From assembly GCA_003023275.1 (NCBI GenBank), contig PXTX01000039.1:1-33264 (forward strand): 33,264 bases of DNA. Direction: 5' to 3'. This DNA is from Bacteroidetes bacterium SW_4_67_19 (GTDB lineage Bacteria > Bacteroidota > Rhodothermia > Rhodothermales > Salinibacteraceae). Shown piece by piece: positions 8,188 to 16,229 of the stretch. The stretch's first letter is position 1. The number at the start of each line of letters is the position of its first letter. The notes beneath the pieces were generated by a model. The model made no database searches and was not told the origin of the DNA. It was given only the letters and a program-made list of their open reading frames with translations. A program made the translations under genes and the position numbers.

Positions 8188-8298
8188 TTACCGCACCACG
8201 GTGAGCGACTGGGTACGCGTGCGTCCCGACTCAAAGAGCAGCATCAGGAAAACCGAGGCGCACGCTGCGGGAGAGAGAGAACGAGGAGAAGAAGACAT
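8188..8298 (-). CDS. Possible small peptide of 36 residues (unknown)
   Basis: ATG 8298 to TAA 8188 encodes a Ser-rich start, a short hydrophobic stretch (ACASVFLMLLFES) and a basic tail ending TVVR. I do not recognise it. The reason to list it is context: an orphan intrinsic terminator in the same orientation lies about 80 bp downstream (8,073-8,107), so something is transcribed here. A small RNA is an equally good explanation. A purine-rich stretch precedes the ATG (8,299-8,312 would be 5' of it on this strand), but no clear ribosome binding site is visible. Confidence 0.3.
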   Translation of the reverse strand: MSSSPRSLSPAACASVFLMLLFESGRTRTQSLTVVR

Positions 8299-8490
8299 GG
8301 GCGTTCGTCGGTAGAATCAACAATGATACAGTGCAGAGGAGGCGGCGCCGGAGCAGTCCGGTTAACACCGTAAAGCCAAGCTTTCATTAAGAGGAAGGTA
8401 GGGCGTGAAGGGCTTTTACGCAAATGCGCCCGAATCGGCGCGCTTTTCGAGCGCACTTCACCTCGAAATTTTAATCAGCCGTTAATTGTT

Positions 8491-8516
8491 TTAGGTCGAT
8501 TTGCTATTTGACCTAA
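8491..8516. promoter_or_regulatory. Operator-like inverted repeat upstream of the Lrp/AsnC gene
   Basis: TTAGGTC (8491-8497) and GACCTAA (8510-8516) are perfect 7-bp inverted arms with a 12-bp AT-rich spacer, inside the most AT-rich stretch of the region. It ends 19 bp before the GTG start of the Lrp/AsnC gene. Lrp-family regulators commonly bind such half-sites near their own promoters, so autoregulation is the likely role; this is inferred from position and symmetry only. Confidence 0.55.
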
Positions 8517-8534
8517 CAAAATCATATCATCGAG

Positions 8535-9074
8535 GTGCGACTACTTAGCGAAAAAGGCAAACCAGCCAGGCCGACGAACCGCGTGGCGCACCGCGTAGAC
8601 GACATCGACGCCCAGCTTCTGAACCTGCTTCAGCGCGACGGGCGCACCAGTCGCACCGACCTGGCCGAGGCGGTCGACCTCTCGGTGCCGGCCGTCTCCG
8701 AGCGGCTGCGCAAGCTCGAAGAGCGCGGCGTCTTGACCGGCCACCACGCCACCGCCGACGCCAAGCGCCTCGGCTTCGACATTACCGCGTTCATCCGCGT
8801 CTCGGTGCAGGGCTCCGACCACTACGACGACTTTCTCGACGCGGTCACGCCGCTCGACAGCGTGCTGGAGGTCCACTCGATCACCGGCGAAGGCTCACAC
8901 ATTCTGAAAGTGCGCATCGCCACCACGACGGCCCTGGAGCGCCTGCTCTCGAAGTTGCAAGACATCGACGGCGTCGGCTCTACGGATACCAGCATCGTGC
9001 TTTCGACCTTCAAGGAAACGCGCGCCCTCCCGGTCGAGCCCGTAGACTTGCCGGAGGGAGACACCGACCGTTAA
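8535..9074 (+). CDS. Lrp/AsnC family transcriptional regulator
   Basis: 179 residues if started at GTG 8535; GTG 8583 would give 163 and puts the start right before the conserved VDDIDAQLLNLLQRDGR helix. An N-terminal winged helix-turn-helix (SRTDLAEAVDLSVPAVSERLRKLEE) precedes a RAM/AsnC ligand-binding domain with the characteristic VLEVHSITGEGSHILKVRI strand-turn-strand. Members sense amino acids or nitrogen status as octamers and bind DNA dyads. The gene is 84 bp upstream of glnA on the same strand, a pairing that suggests control of glutamine synthesis. An inverted repeat immediately upstream (8,491-8,516) could be its own operator. Confidence 0.92.
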   Translation: MRLLSEKGKPARPTNRVAHRVDDIDAQLLNLLQRDGRTSRTDLAEAVDLSVPAVSERLRKLEERGVLTGHHATADAKRLGFDITAFIRVSVQGSDHYDDFLDAVTPLDSVLEVHSITGEGSHILKVRIATTTALERLLSKLQDIDGVGSTDTSIVLSTFKETRALPVEPVDLPEGDTDR

Positions 9075-9080
9075 ACGCGC

Positions 9081-9093
9081 AACGTGCCACGTT
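9081..9093. promoter_or_regulatory. Small dyad between the regulator gene and glnA
   Basis: AACGTGCCACGTT is an exact 6-bp inverted repeat around one base, 66 bp upstream of the glnA ATG. Its arm sequence differs from the TTAGGTC dyad at 8,491, so it is not a second copy of that site. It could be an operator for glnA or chance. Confidence 0.3.
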
Positions 9094-9158
9094 CAACGTA
9101 CCCCCTTACACGTTCTCTCAATCGCTCTCACCCCCATCCTCACCAGCAACCAACCACC

Positions 9159-10664
9159 ATGGCAGAAGCCCAGACGAAAACCGCCGACGTTTCTACCAAC
9201 GACATCGGCCTCGACGGGGCCGGCTCGCTCAAGCCGGAAGGCGTCGAGGACTTCGACGTGAGTGACTTCTTCGAGTACGCTGCGCAGAACGGCGCCGAAC
9301 TGGTCGATCTCAAATTTTGCGACCTGCTCGGCACCTGGCAGCACTGCACCTTCCCGGTCGAAACCTGGGACGAAGGCACCTTCGAGGAAGGCCTCGGCTT
9401 CGACGGCTCCTCGATCCGCGCCTGGCAGGACATCGACAACTCCGACATGGTCGCGGTGCCCGACGCCTCGACGGTCCGCATCGATCCGTTTTTCGAGCGG
9501 CCCACCGTCAGCGTCATCGCCAACATCATGGACCCGGAGACGAAGGAGGAATACTCCCGCGACCCGCGGTACGTGGCGCGCAAGGCGCAAGACTACCTTC
9601 AAGAAAGCGGCATCGCCGACACCTGCTTCGTCGGCCCCGAGCCGGAGTTCTTCATCTTCGACGAGGTGCGCTACGAGCAGACCCAGCACCGCGGCTTCTA
9701 CGAGATCGACTCCGAAGAAGGCGCCTGGAACACCGCCCGCCACGAGGAGCCCAACCTCGGCTACAAGCCCTCCTACAAAGGCGGCTACTTCCCGACCAGC
9801 CCCTCGGACACCTACCACAACATGCGCAGCGACATGACGATGCTGCTGCGGCGGCTGGGCGTGACCGTCGAGGCGCACCACCACGAGGTGGGCACCGCCG
9901 GGCAGGGCGAGATCGACATGGAGTACACGCCGATGATGAAGATGGCCGACCAGTTCGTCTGGTACAAGTACGTCATCCGCAACATCGCCAAGGAGGCCGG
10001 CAAGTCCGTCACCTTCATGCCCAAGCCCATCTTCCAGGACAACGGAAGCGGGATGCACACGCACCTCTCGCTCTGGAAGGACGGCGACCCGCTCTTCGCC
10101 GGAGACGGCTACGCGGGCCTCTCCGACGTGGCCCTCAACGCCATCGGCGGCATCCTCGACCACGCCCGCGCCATCCTGGCCTTCGCCGCGCCGACGGCCA
10201 ACAGCTACCACCGCCTCGTGCCCGGCTACGAAGCGCCGGTCAACCTGGCGATGTCGAAGCGCAACCGCTCCGCCTCGGTCCGCATCCCGATGTACTCCGG
10301 CGACGAAGCGGCCAAGCGACTGGAGTTCCGCTGCCCCGACCCCACGATGAACGGGTACCTGACCTTCAGCGCGCTCCTGATGGCGATGCTCGACGGGATC
10401 GAAAACGAAACCGACCCCGGCGACCCGCTCGACCGTGACATCTACGACATGACGCCCGAGGAGCTGGCCGAGACGGAGACCACGCCCGAGACGCTCGAGG
10501 AGGCGCTCCACGCCCTCGAAGGCGACCACGAGTTCCTCACCAAAGACGACGTCTTCACCGAAGACCTCGTCGAGACGTGGATCGAGTACAAGACCGAAAA
10601 CGAGGTCAAGCCGCTGCGTTTGCGGCCGCACCCCTACGAATTCCACCTCTACTACGACAGCTGA
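9159..10664 (+). CDS. glnA: Glutamine synthetase, type I
   Basis: 501 residues from ATG 9159; upstream in-frame codons read low-complexity His/Pro sequence and are excluded. The enzyme joins ammonia to glutamate with ATP. Visible signatures: GLGFDGSSIRAW (79-89), the metal/ammonia-site GPEPEFFIF (159-167), AHHHEVGTAGQGEID (239-253), the ATP loop KPIFQDNGSGMH (289-300), NSYHRLVPGYEAPVNLAMSKRNRS (348-371, the NRS triplet included) and LEFRCPDPT (388-396). DIYDMTPEE at 427-435 matches the loop that carries the adenylylatable Tyr (Tyr429) in GlnE-regulated enzymes. Thus regulation by adenylylation is possible, but no glnE or glnB is in the window. An Lrp/AsnC gene precedes it and a strong terminator follows. 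Confidence 0.97.
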   Translation: MAEAQTKTADVSTNDIGLDGAGSLKPEGVEDFDVSDFFEYAAQNGAELVDLKFCDLLGTWQHCTFPVETWDEGTFEEGLGFDGSSIRAWQDIDNSDMVAVPDASTVRIDPFFERPTVSVIANIMDPETKEEYSRDPRYVARKAQDYLQESGIADTCFVGPEPEFFIFDEVRYEQTQHRGFYEIDSEEGAWNTARHEEPNLGYKPSYKGGYFPTSPSDTYHNMRSDMTMLLRRLGVTVEAHHHEVGTAGQGEIDMEYTPMMKMADQFVWYKYVIRNIAKEAGKSVTFMPKPIFQDNGSGMHTHLSLWKDGDPLFAGDGYAGLSDVALNAIGGILDHARAILAFAAPTANSYHRLVPGYEAPVNLAMSKRNRSASVRIPMYSGDEAAKRLEFRCPDPTMNGYLTFSALLMAMLDGIENETDPGDPLDRDIYDMTPEELAETETTPETLEEALHALEGDHEFLTKDDVFTEDLVETWIEYKTENEVKPLRLRPHPYEFHLYYDS

Positions 10665-10726
10665 TGTTGGTTGTCCGTTTTCGGTGGTCGGTTGTTCTTC
10701 GAGAGAAGAGGCCGGCAAATAAAAGC

Positions 10727-10764
10727 GCCCGCCTCGGCCTGTGACGGTCGGGGCGGGCTTTTTT
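10727..10764 (+). terminator. Intrinsic terminator of glnA
   Basis: GCCCGCCTCGGCC (10,727-10,739), loop TGTGAC and GGTCGGGGCGGGC (10,746-10,758) form a 13-bp stem with two wobbles, followed by six T. It lies 62 bp after the glnA stop. Confidence 0.92.
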
Positions 10765-10827
10765 CTTTTCGGAAAAAACGCAGTGCGCGGATGGGCGAGC
10801 GCCGCCGTTCCCGGCAACCGGCTCACA

Positions 10828-10848
10828 TGACAGGGGGCGGGCCTGTCA
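10828..10848. other. Short inverted repeat between convergent genes
   Basis: TGACAGG and CCTGTCA are perfect 7-bp arms around a 7-nt GC loop, between the glnA terminator and the end of the minus-strand lipoprotein gene. It may help end the lipoprotein transcript, but no T-run follows on the minus strand. Confidence 0.4.
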
Positions 10849-10893
10849 CAGCGCTCTCATGCGTCGCCGTCGCCGACCGCCGAGGGGGGACCG

Positions 10894-11400
10894 CTACTGC
10901 CGCAGTCGGCTCCCGCTCAGGTCGCTGTTCGGCGGGAGCGCGCTTTCGCCCCAGCCCTCGCCGACGGTCAGCTGCACGTCCAGGCCCGAGGGCGTCTGCG
11001 GGGCGGCGGAGTCCTGGACGACGGAATCGGGGGGAACGGAGAAGTCGCCGGGCGTGGCGGCGCGCACGTCGTAGAAGCCGGGCGCCAGGTCGAGGGCGAG
11101 CGTCTGCGTCTGGCCAGGGGGGAGCGGCGCATCGAGCGAGTCGGTGAAGCGGCGTCCCGTCGTGTCGCTGCCGGTCAGGTAGAAACCGCGCGCGGCCGTG
11201 CCGATGTTGCGCACACGAAAGACGTGCGCGCCCGCCTGCACGCCGCGCGGCATGAAGAGGGTGCTGTTGCGCATCGTCACGTCGACGGTGTCGGCGCTCG
11301 CGGAGTCGCCGGAGGACGAGGAGTCCCCGCAGGCAACGGTTCCCAGCACCAGAAAGGCCAAGAGCACGAGCGGGATTCGACGGAAGGGAGAACAACGCAT
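10894..11400 (-). CDS. Predicted lipoprotein with cupredoxin-like fold, unknown function
   Basis: 168 residues from ATG 11400. The start (RRIPLVLLAFLVLGTVACGD) is a lipoprotein signal with Cys24 as lipidation site, then a Ser/Asp linker. The body reads as an all-beta domain with the spacing of cupredoxin-like proteins (VDVTMRNSTLFMPRGVQAG, HVFRVRNIGTAARGFYL, LAPGFYDVRA). The His/Cys/Met copper ligands of true blue copper proteins are not apparent, so it is probably a non-metal relative. A GC-rich 21-bp tandem duplication begins at its start codon on the upstream side (11,400-11,441). The gene is convergent with glnA. I do not recognise a specific family name. Confidence 0.7.
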   Translation of the reverse strand: MRCSPFRRIPLVLLAFLVLGTVACGDSSSSGDSASADTVDVTMRNSTLFMPRGVQAGAHVFRVRNIGTAARGFYLTGSDTTGRRFTDSLDAPLPPGQTQTLALDLAPGFYDVRAATPGDFSVPPDSVVQDSAAPQTPSGLDVQLTVGEGWGESALPPNSDLSGSRLRQ

Positions 11401-11441
11401 GAGCGCGGTCGGTCTTCGAGTGAGCGCGGTCGGTCTTCGAG
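11400..11441. repeat. Perfect 21-bp tandem duplication upstream of the lipoprotein gene
   Basis: The 21-bp unit TGAGCGCGGTCGGTCTTCGAG occupies 11,400-11,420 and again 11,421-11,441 without mismatch. Its first base is part of the lipoprotein start codon, so the duplication covers the immediate 5' leader where a ribosome binding site would be. Slippage here could alter expression of the lipoprotein. Confidence 0.85.
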
Positions 11442-11589
11442 AACGAGAGGCGGAGAAAACCGATGCGAGCAGCTGGAGGCTACAAAGGTGCCGCTTCTGG
11501 GCGTCGTTCCGACCGGCGACTGGCGATTGTCGGTTGGCGATTGGACAGCGGATCGAGAGGCTGCCGTCTGCCGCGTGTCGTCCGCCGTC

Positions 11590-11934
11590 CTACAAGGCGA
11601 TCACATCGTCGATCTCGTAGGCGCGGTCGTAGACGGCCAGCACCTCGTCGCTGGAGTTCATTTTCAGCCGCGCCGTCACGCTCACGTAGTTGCCTTTGGA
11701 GGACGAGCGCACCTTCAAGCCGCCCTCTTCCCCGGTCGGATGCTCGTCGAAAATCCCTTTCAGTTCGTCGAGGTCATCTTCCGGGCCGATGAACTTGAAC
11801 GTGTAGGTCGTCGGCCAGTCCGTTTCCTCCTCCAGCAGCTCGCGGAACTCGATCCACCACTCGTCGGAGTTGCCGGCGCGTCCGTTCGTTTTTTCGCTTC
11901 CGGCGGGGCGGTCGTCGTTTGCGGGGTCGCTCAT
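11590..11934 (-). CDS. DUF493 (YbeD-like) small protein
   Basis: 114 residues from ATG 11934; longer in-frame upstream sequence is basic junk and is excluded. After a hydrophilic N-terminus, residues about 26-114 follow the YbeD/DUF493 alpha-beta fold: WPTTYTFKFIGPEDDLDELKGIF, then KVRSSSKGNYVSVTARLKM and a C-terminal VLAVYDRAYEIDDVIAL (positions 95-113). YbeD in E. coli is a small ACT-like-fold protein of unclear role. The gene is divergent from the M16 peptidase operon; the 280-bp interval between them carries a short TGCAGTA direct repeat at about 12,103-12,118 but no promoter I can define. Confidence 0.85.
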   Translation of the reverse strand: MSDPANDDRPAGSEKTNGRAGNSDEWWIEFRELLEEETDWPTTYTFKFIGPEDDLDELKGIFDEHPTGEEGGLKVRSSSKGNYVSVTARLKMNSSDEVLAVYDRAYEIDDVIAL

Positions 11935-12215
11935 GTGATGCCGTCGAACGTCTGCTGGGGAAGAGGAAGGGGGCGCGCTGGACACTTCAACCACGAGGCG
12001 TCGGCGTCTGATCCGAAGCGCGGCGGCTCGAACCCTCGGGCTTTTCAAGTGCTTTTTAGGCAGCGTAACAATTTTTTCGGACCTTTCGTACGCATCGCCG
12101 ATGCAGTAAATGCAGTAGATGAAAGCCTGGGCGTCAGTGGATTCACCCATTGGCTGTCGTTCCACGAGCGCCGTTTTTGTCTCGCCGTTTTCTCCGCGCC
12201 TCCCGTTCTGTTCTT

Positions 12216-13817
12216 ATGCGCTCTTCGTTTCAGCGAACAAGCCTTTCGCGAAAAAGCCTCTTGCCGGCGAGCCTCGCGCTGGCGCTTCTGGTCGCGCTGT
12301 CTGCCGTCGTCGCTCCTCTGGACGCCCGCGCGCAGAGCGCTGCCGAGAGCACCCTGCTGGAGCAGTTCGAGGAGAAGACGACCACCTTCACGCTCGACAA
12401 CGGCCTCACGTTTGTCGTCATCGAGCGCCACGACGCGCCGGTCATTTCCTTTCACACCTACGCCGACGTAGGCGCCGCCGACGAGCCGATAGGGCAGAGC
12501 GGCCTGGCGCACCTCTTCGAGCACCTGGCCTTCAAGGGCACCACCTCCATCGGTACCAAGGACATCGAGTCGGAGATGGCGTCCATCGCGCGGGAGGAGG
12601 GGATCTTCGAACAGATCGAGCGCGAGCGGGCCCGGAGGCCTCGGGCAGACACCGCCCGCATTGCCCGCCTCGAAGCACGGCTCGACTCGGTTGAGGAGCA
12701 GTCCAAGGAGTATCTCTCCGACGAAGGCTACGACCAGATTCTCGAGCGCAACGGCGTGAGTGGCCTCAATGCCTACACTGGCGCCGACCAGACCGGCTAC
12801 GTCTACAGCCTGCCCTCGAATAAGCTGGAGCTGTTTTTCGCGCTCGAAAGCGACCGTTTCCTGAACCCGGTCTTTCGCGAGTTCTACACCGAGCGCGACG
12901 TGGTCATGGAGGAGCGCCGCCAGCGCACCGAGTCCAGCCCCATCGGGCGGCTCCTCGAAGAGTTTACCACCACGGCCTTCAAGGCGCATCCCTACGGCAT
13001 TCCCACCATCGGGCACATGTCTGACCTCGAGCGTCTTTCTCGCGAGGATGCGCGCGCGTTCTTCGACAAGTACTACGGCCCGTCGAACCTGACCATCGGC
13101 ATCGCGGGCGACGTGGACCCGGCGCGGGCGAAGCAGCTGGCCGAGAAGTACTTCTCGCGTCTCGAAGGCGGCGAGGAGCCGATAGGCGTGAGCACCGAGG
13201 AGCCCGAGCAGATCAGCGAGCGGCGCGTCATCATCCGCGAGCAGTCCCAACCCACCGTCATCATGGGCTGGCACCGCCCCAGCATGTTCTCCGACGAGGC
13301 GGCCGTCTACGACGTGCTCCAGGACATTCTCACCCAGGGGCGCACCAGCCGCCTCTACAAGACGCTGGTCGAAGAGGAAAAGGCGCTTCGGGTGCAGGCG
13401 TTCCCCTCGTACCCGGGCAGCAAGTATCCCACGCTCTTTGGCATCATCGGCGTGCCCAACCGCGAGGTCGGCCCCGAGCAGCTCGAAGAAGACATCTACA
13501 CGGTGCTCGAGGACATCAAGGAAAACGGCGTCTCGACCGAGGAGGTCGAGCGCGCCAAGACACGCGCCCGCGCCCAACTCGTCAACAGCCTCGACTCCAA
13601 CGACGGCCTCGCCCAGAGCTTCTCGCGCATGGAAGAGCTGACGGGCAGCTGGCGGGAGGTCTTCCAGAACCTCGACGCCATTCAGCGCGTCACCGCCGCG
13701 GACGTGCAGCGCGTGGCGCAGGAGACTTTTCAGCGCTCCAACCGCACCGTCGCCATGATTAAGACCTCTGGCGACGAGGACGACGAAGCCTCCGAGGCGA
13801 CCGCCTCGGCGGAGTGA
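12216..13817 (+). CDS. M16 family zinc metallopeptidase, catalytic subunit, exported
   Basis: 533 residues from ATG 12216; the frame opens at TTG 12150, but the ATG yields a proper signal peptide (ASLALALLVALSAVVAPLDARAQ, cleavage near residue 40). The inverted zinc motif HLFEH is at 99-103, with the downstream ERDVVMEE glutamates that supply the third ligand. The substrate-chamber motif HPYGIPTIG is present and the second pseudo-repeat contains QGRTSRLYKTLVEE. An extra Glu/Arg-rich helical insert (about 118-165) follows the active site. Family members act as paired domains degrading peptides in the periplasm. It is followed 91 bp later by an M16 protein lacking the zinc motif, so the two probably form a heterodimer. 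Confidence 0.92.
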   Translation: MRSSFQRTSLSRKSLLPASLALALLVALSAVVAPLDARAQSAAESTLLEQFEEKTTTFTLDNGLTFVVIERHDAPVISFHTYADVGAADEPIGQSGLAHLFEHLAFKGTTSIGTKDIESEMASIAREEGIFEQIERERARRPRADTARIARLEARLDSVEEQSKEYLSDEGYDQILERNGVSGLNAYTGADQTGYVYSLPSNKLELFFALESDRFLNPVFREFYTERDVVMEERRQRTESSPIGRLLEEFTTTAFKAHPYGIPTIGHMSDLERLSREDARAFFDKYYGPSNLTIGIAGDVDPARAKQLAEKYFSRLEGGEEPIGVSTEEPEQISERRVIIREQSQPTVIMGWHRPSMFSDEAAVYDVLQDILTQGRTSRLYKTLVEEEKALRVQAFPSYPGSKYPTLFGIIGVPNREVGPEQLEEDIYTVLEDIKENGVSTEEVERAKTRARAQLVNSLDSNDGLAQSFSRMEELTGSWREVFQNLDAIQRVTAADVQRVAQETFQRSNRTVAMIKTSGDEDDEASEATASAE

Positions 13818-13908
13818 GGCGCTTCGTGCTCACCAGTACATCTGACGCTTCCACGTTCGTACGGACACGATATATCGCGCCCCTATCTCCCCTTTAACTT
13901 TTCCCCCT

Positions 13909-16134
13909 ATGCAACGTCTACGCTACCTGAATGCGCTTTTGCTTGCCGTCCTGCTCGTGACGGCCGGATGCGCCGGTTCACAGCAGGCCACCCCCTCGCC
14001 CGATGACGACTCCGACGGCGGCATGGGGAGCGGCAGCACCGGGCAAGACATTCGCGTCTCCGAGTTCGACGTGTCGGAAATCACCTATCCCGAGGTGAGC
14101 GACTTCCAGATGCCCGATGTCGAGAAGTTCGAACTCGAAAACGGCATGAAGTTCTACCTCATCGAAGACCACGAGCTTCCCACCGTGAGCGCTTCGGCGC
14201 GGGTGGGCACGGGCGAAGTGTGGGAGCCGGCCGACCATGCGGGCCTCGCCTCGGTCACCGGCACGGTCATGCGCACCGGCGGCACGCAGTCGATGTCGTC
14301 CGACGAGGTCAACCAGCTTCTCGAAAACCTCGGCGCGACTGTCGAGACGAGCATCGGGGAGACCAGCGGCTCGGCGTTCATGAACACCCTCGCCGACAAC
14401 GTCGACCAGGTGCTGCCGGTCTTTGCCGACGTGCTGATGAACCCGGCTTTTGCGGAAGACAAAATCGAGCAGGCCAAGAGCCAGCAGAAAACGTCGATCT
14501 CGCGCCGCAACGACAACCCGCGGCAGATCGCCTCGCGCGAGTTCGACAAGCTCGTCTACGGCGCCGACAGCCCCTACGCGCGGGTCGAGCAGTACTACAC
14601 CATCGACGAGATCACCCGCGAGGACCTGACGCGCTTCCACGGCCAGTACGTTCACCCCAACAATACGCTCCTGAGCGTGTGGGGCGACTTCGACACGGCC
14701 GACATGAAGCGGAAGCTGCGCGAAGCCTTCAGTGGGTGGGAGCGAGAAGCGAACTTCGAGAAGCCGGAGCCGCCGACCGTGGAGGGCGAGCGCAGCTACT
14801 CGGTTAACTTCGTGCAGAAAGACGACGTGACCCAGAGCACCGTCTTCATCGGCCACCCAGGGGAGATCAAGCGCAACAATCCGGACTACTTCCCGGTCAT
14901 CGTGATGAACCAGGTGCTCTCCGGCGGCTTCAGCGGGCGCCTCTTTCAGAACGTGCGCAAGGACCAGGGCCTCGCTTATTCCGTCTTCGGGGAGTACGGG
15001 GCCGGCTACGACCGGGAGGGACGCTTCTTCACCGGGGTGCTTACCAAGAGCGCCTCGACCGTCGAAGGCACCCGCGCGGTCATCGAGGAGATCGAGAAGA
15101 TGCGCCGGCGCGCCCCCACCGAAGAGGAGCTGAAACTGGCCAAGCAATCCTACCTCAACTCGTTCGTCTTCAACTTCGACCGGCGCGAGGAAATCTTGAA
15201 TCGGCTGATGACCTACGAATACCACGGCTACCCTCGGAACTTCCTCGACCAGATCAAGCAGGGCGTCGAAGACGTCACGGCCGAGGACGTGCTGCGCGTT
15301 TCCAAGAAGTACCTTCACCCCGACGAGGTCGACATTCTCGTGGTGGGGCGGCAGGAGGACTTCGATGAAGACCTCTCGGTCCTCGCGCGGGACGGCGCCG
15401 TCAACGAGATCGACGTCTCGATTCCGACGAGCCCGCCGGGCGAGCAGGCCGAAGAGGAAGAACCCGCCGCGAGCGAAGAGCAGATGGCGGCTGGGCGCGA
15501 CCTGCTGGCCGAGGTGCGCGCGGCGATGGGCGGAGGGGCCTACGACGACATCGACAACATGCGCCAGTCCTCCGAGACCCAGGCGGGCGGGCAGACCCTC
15601 AACCAGACGGTAGCAACCGACCTCGCAGGACAGGTGCGCGCCGAGGTGGAAACGCCGCGCGGGACGATCACCATCGTCGACGACGGCGAGCAGGCGTTCA
15701 TCAAGACGCCGCGCGGCACGCAGCCGGCCCCGCCGCGCGTGCGCAAGCAGTTCCTGGGCGGCCTCCAGCGCAACCTGACCTACCTGATGACGCAACCGGA
15801 CGAGTTGCAGGTCAGCGACCAGGGCACCCAGACGGTCGAGGGCACCGAGCTGCGCGCGCTGCGCATCACGCCCTCCGGCGGCGACGCCTTCACGCTGCTG
15901 ATCGACCCGGAGACGATGAGGCCTGCGCGCATGACCTACCAGGGCCAGAATCCGCAGACCGGCCAGCCCTTCGAAGCGACGAACGTCTTCAGCGACTACC
16001 GCGAGAAAAGCGGCGTCATGGTGCCCTACACGACTACGACCTACCGGGACGGCAAAGAGACGGCCACGTCCACCGTCACCGGCTTCGAGACCAACGCGGA
16101 CTTCCCCGACGGGTACTTCTCGATGGAGCAGTAG
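13909..16134 (+). CDS. Non-catalytic M16 lipoprotein partner with C-terminal LolA-like domain
   Basis: 741 residues. The lipobox (LLVTAGC, Cys21) predicts an anchored lipoprotein; an Asp/Gly/Ser linker follows. The M16 body runs from about 70 to 520. Where the catalytic paralogue has HxxEH this protein reads DHAGLASVTGTVMRTGGT, so zinc ligands are missing. The second half keeps FSGRLFQNVRKDQGLAYSVF, the Arg/Tyr-type substrate grip of non-catalytic subunits. After an acidic linker (EQAEEEEPAASEEQ), residues about 530-741 are an extra beta-rich domain. It has the pattern of LolA/outer-membrane lipoprotein sorting factors (LLIDPETMRPARMTYQG, VFSDYREKSGVMVPYTTTTY). The gene presumably shares an operon with the upstream peptidase; an AT-rich segment (13,870-13,900) could add an internal promoter. 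Confidence 0.88.
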   Translation: MQRLRYLNALLLAVLLVTAGCAGSQQATPSPDDDSDGGMGSGSTGQDIRVSEFDVSEITYPEVSDFQMPDVEKFELENGMKFYLIEDHELPTVSASARVGTGEVWEPADHAGLASVTGTVMRTGGTQSMSSDEVNQLLENLGATVETSIGETSGSAFMNTLADNVDQVLPVFADVLMNPAFAEDKIEQAKSQQKTSISRRNDNPRQIASREFDKLVYGADSPYARVEQYYTIDEITREDLTRFHGQYVHPNNTLLSVWGDFDTADMKRKLREAFSGWEREANFEKPEPPTVEGERSYSVNFVQKDDVTQSTVFIGHPGEIKRNNPDYFPVIVMNQVLSGGFSGRLFQNVRKDQGLAYSVFGEYGAGYDREGRFFTGVLTKSASTVEGTRAVIEEIEKMRRRAPTEEELKLAKQSYLNSFVFNFDRREEILNRLMTYEYHGYPRNFLDQIKQGVEDVTAEDVLRVSKKYLHPDEVDILVVGRQEDFDEDLSVLARDGAVNEIDVSIPTSPPGEQAEEEEPAASEEQMAAGRDLLAEVRAAMGGGAYDDIDNMRQSSETQAGGQTLNQTVATDLAGQVRAEVETPRGTITIVDDGEQAFIKTPRGTQPAPPRVRKQFLGGLQRNLTYLMTQPDELQVSDQGTQTVEGTELRALRITPSGGDAFTLLIDPETMRPARMTYQGQNPQTGQPFEATNVFSDYREKSGVMVPYTTTTYRDGKETATSTVTGFETNADFPDGYFSMEQ

Positions 16135-16229
16135 GGGGGCGGTCGGCTCTCAGCTGTTGGCTTCTTCGAAGGGCTGCCGTCCGCCGTCTTTCGTCCGCCG
16201 TCCCGATCTGAGCGTCAGCGAGGATCGGC

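Larger units (their letters stand above)
7886..8534. other. Gene-poor region between clpX and the Lrp/AsnC regulator gene
   Basis: About 650 bp without a clear protein gene. It contains an intrinsic terminator pointing along the minus strand (8,073-8,107), a possible 36-codon minus-strand ORF (8,188-8,298), a purine-rich tract near 8,270-8,297, and an AT-rich island (8,460-8,530) with a dyad just upstream of the regulator gene. The region should hold the clpX and regulator promoters, but I cannot place -10/-35 boxes with confidence. Confidence 0.6.

Noticed and set aside
8110-8260. Possible tRNA or structured RNA in the GC-rich part of the clpX upstream region
   Set aside because: No cloverleaf with T-loop GTTCRA or acceptor stem could be drawn; only the terminator stem is convincing.
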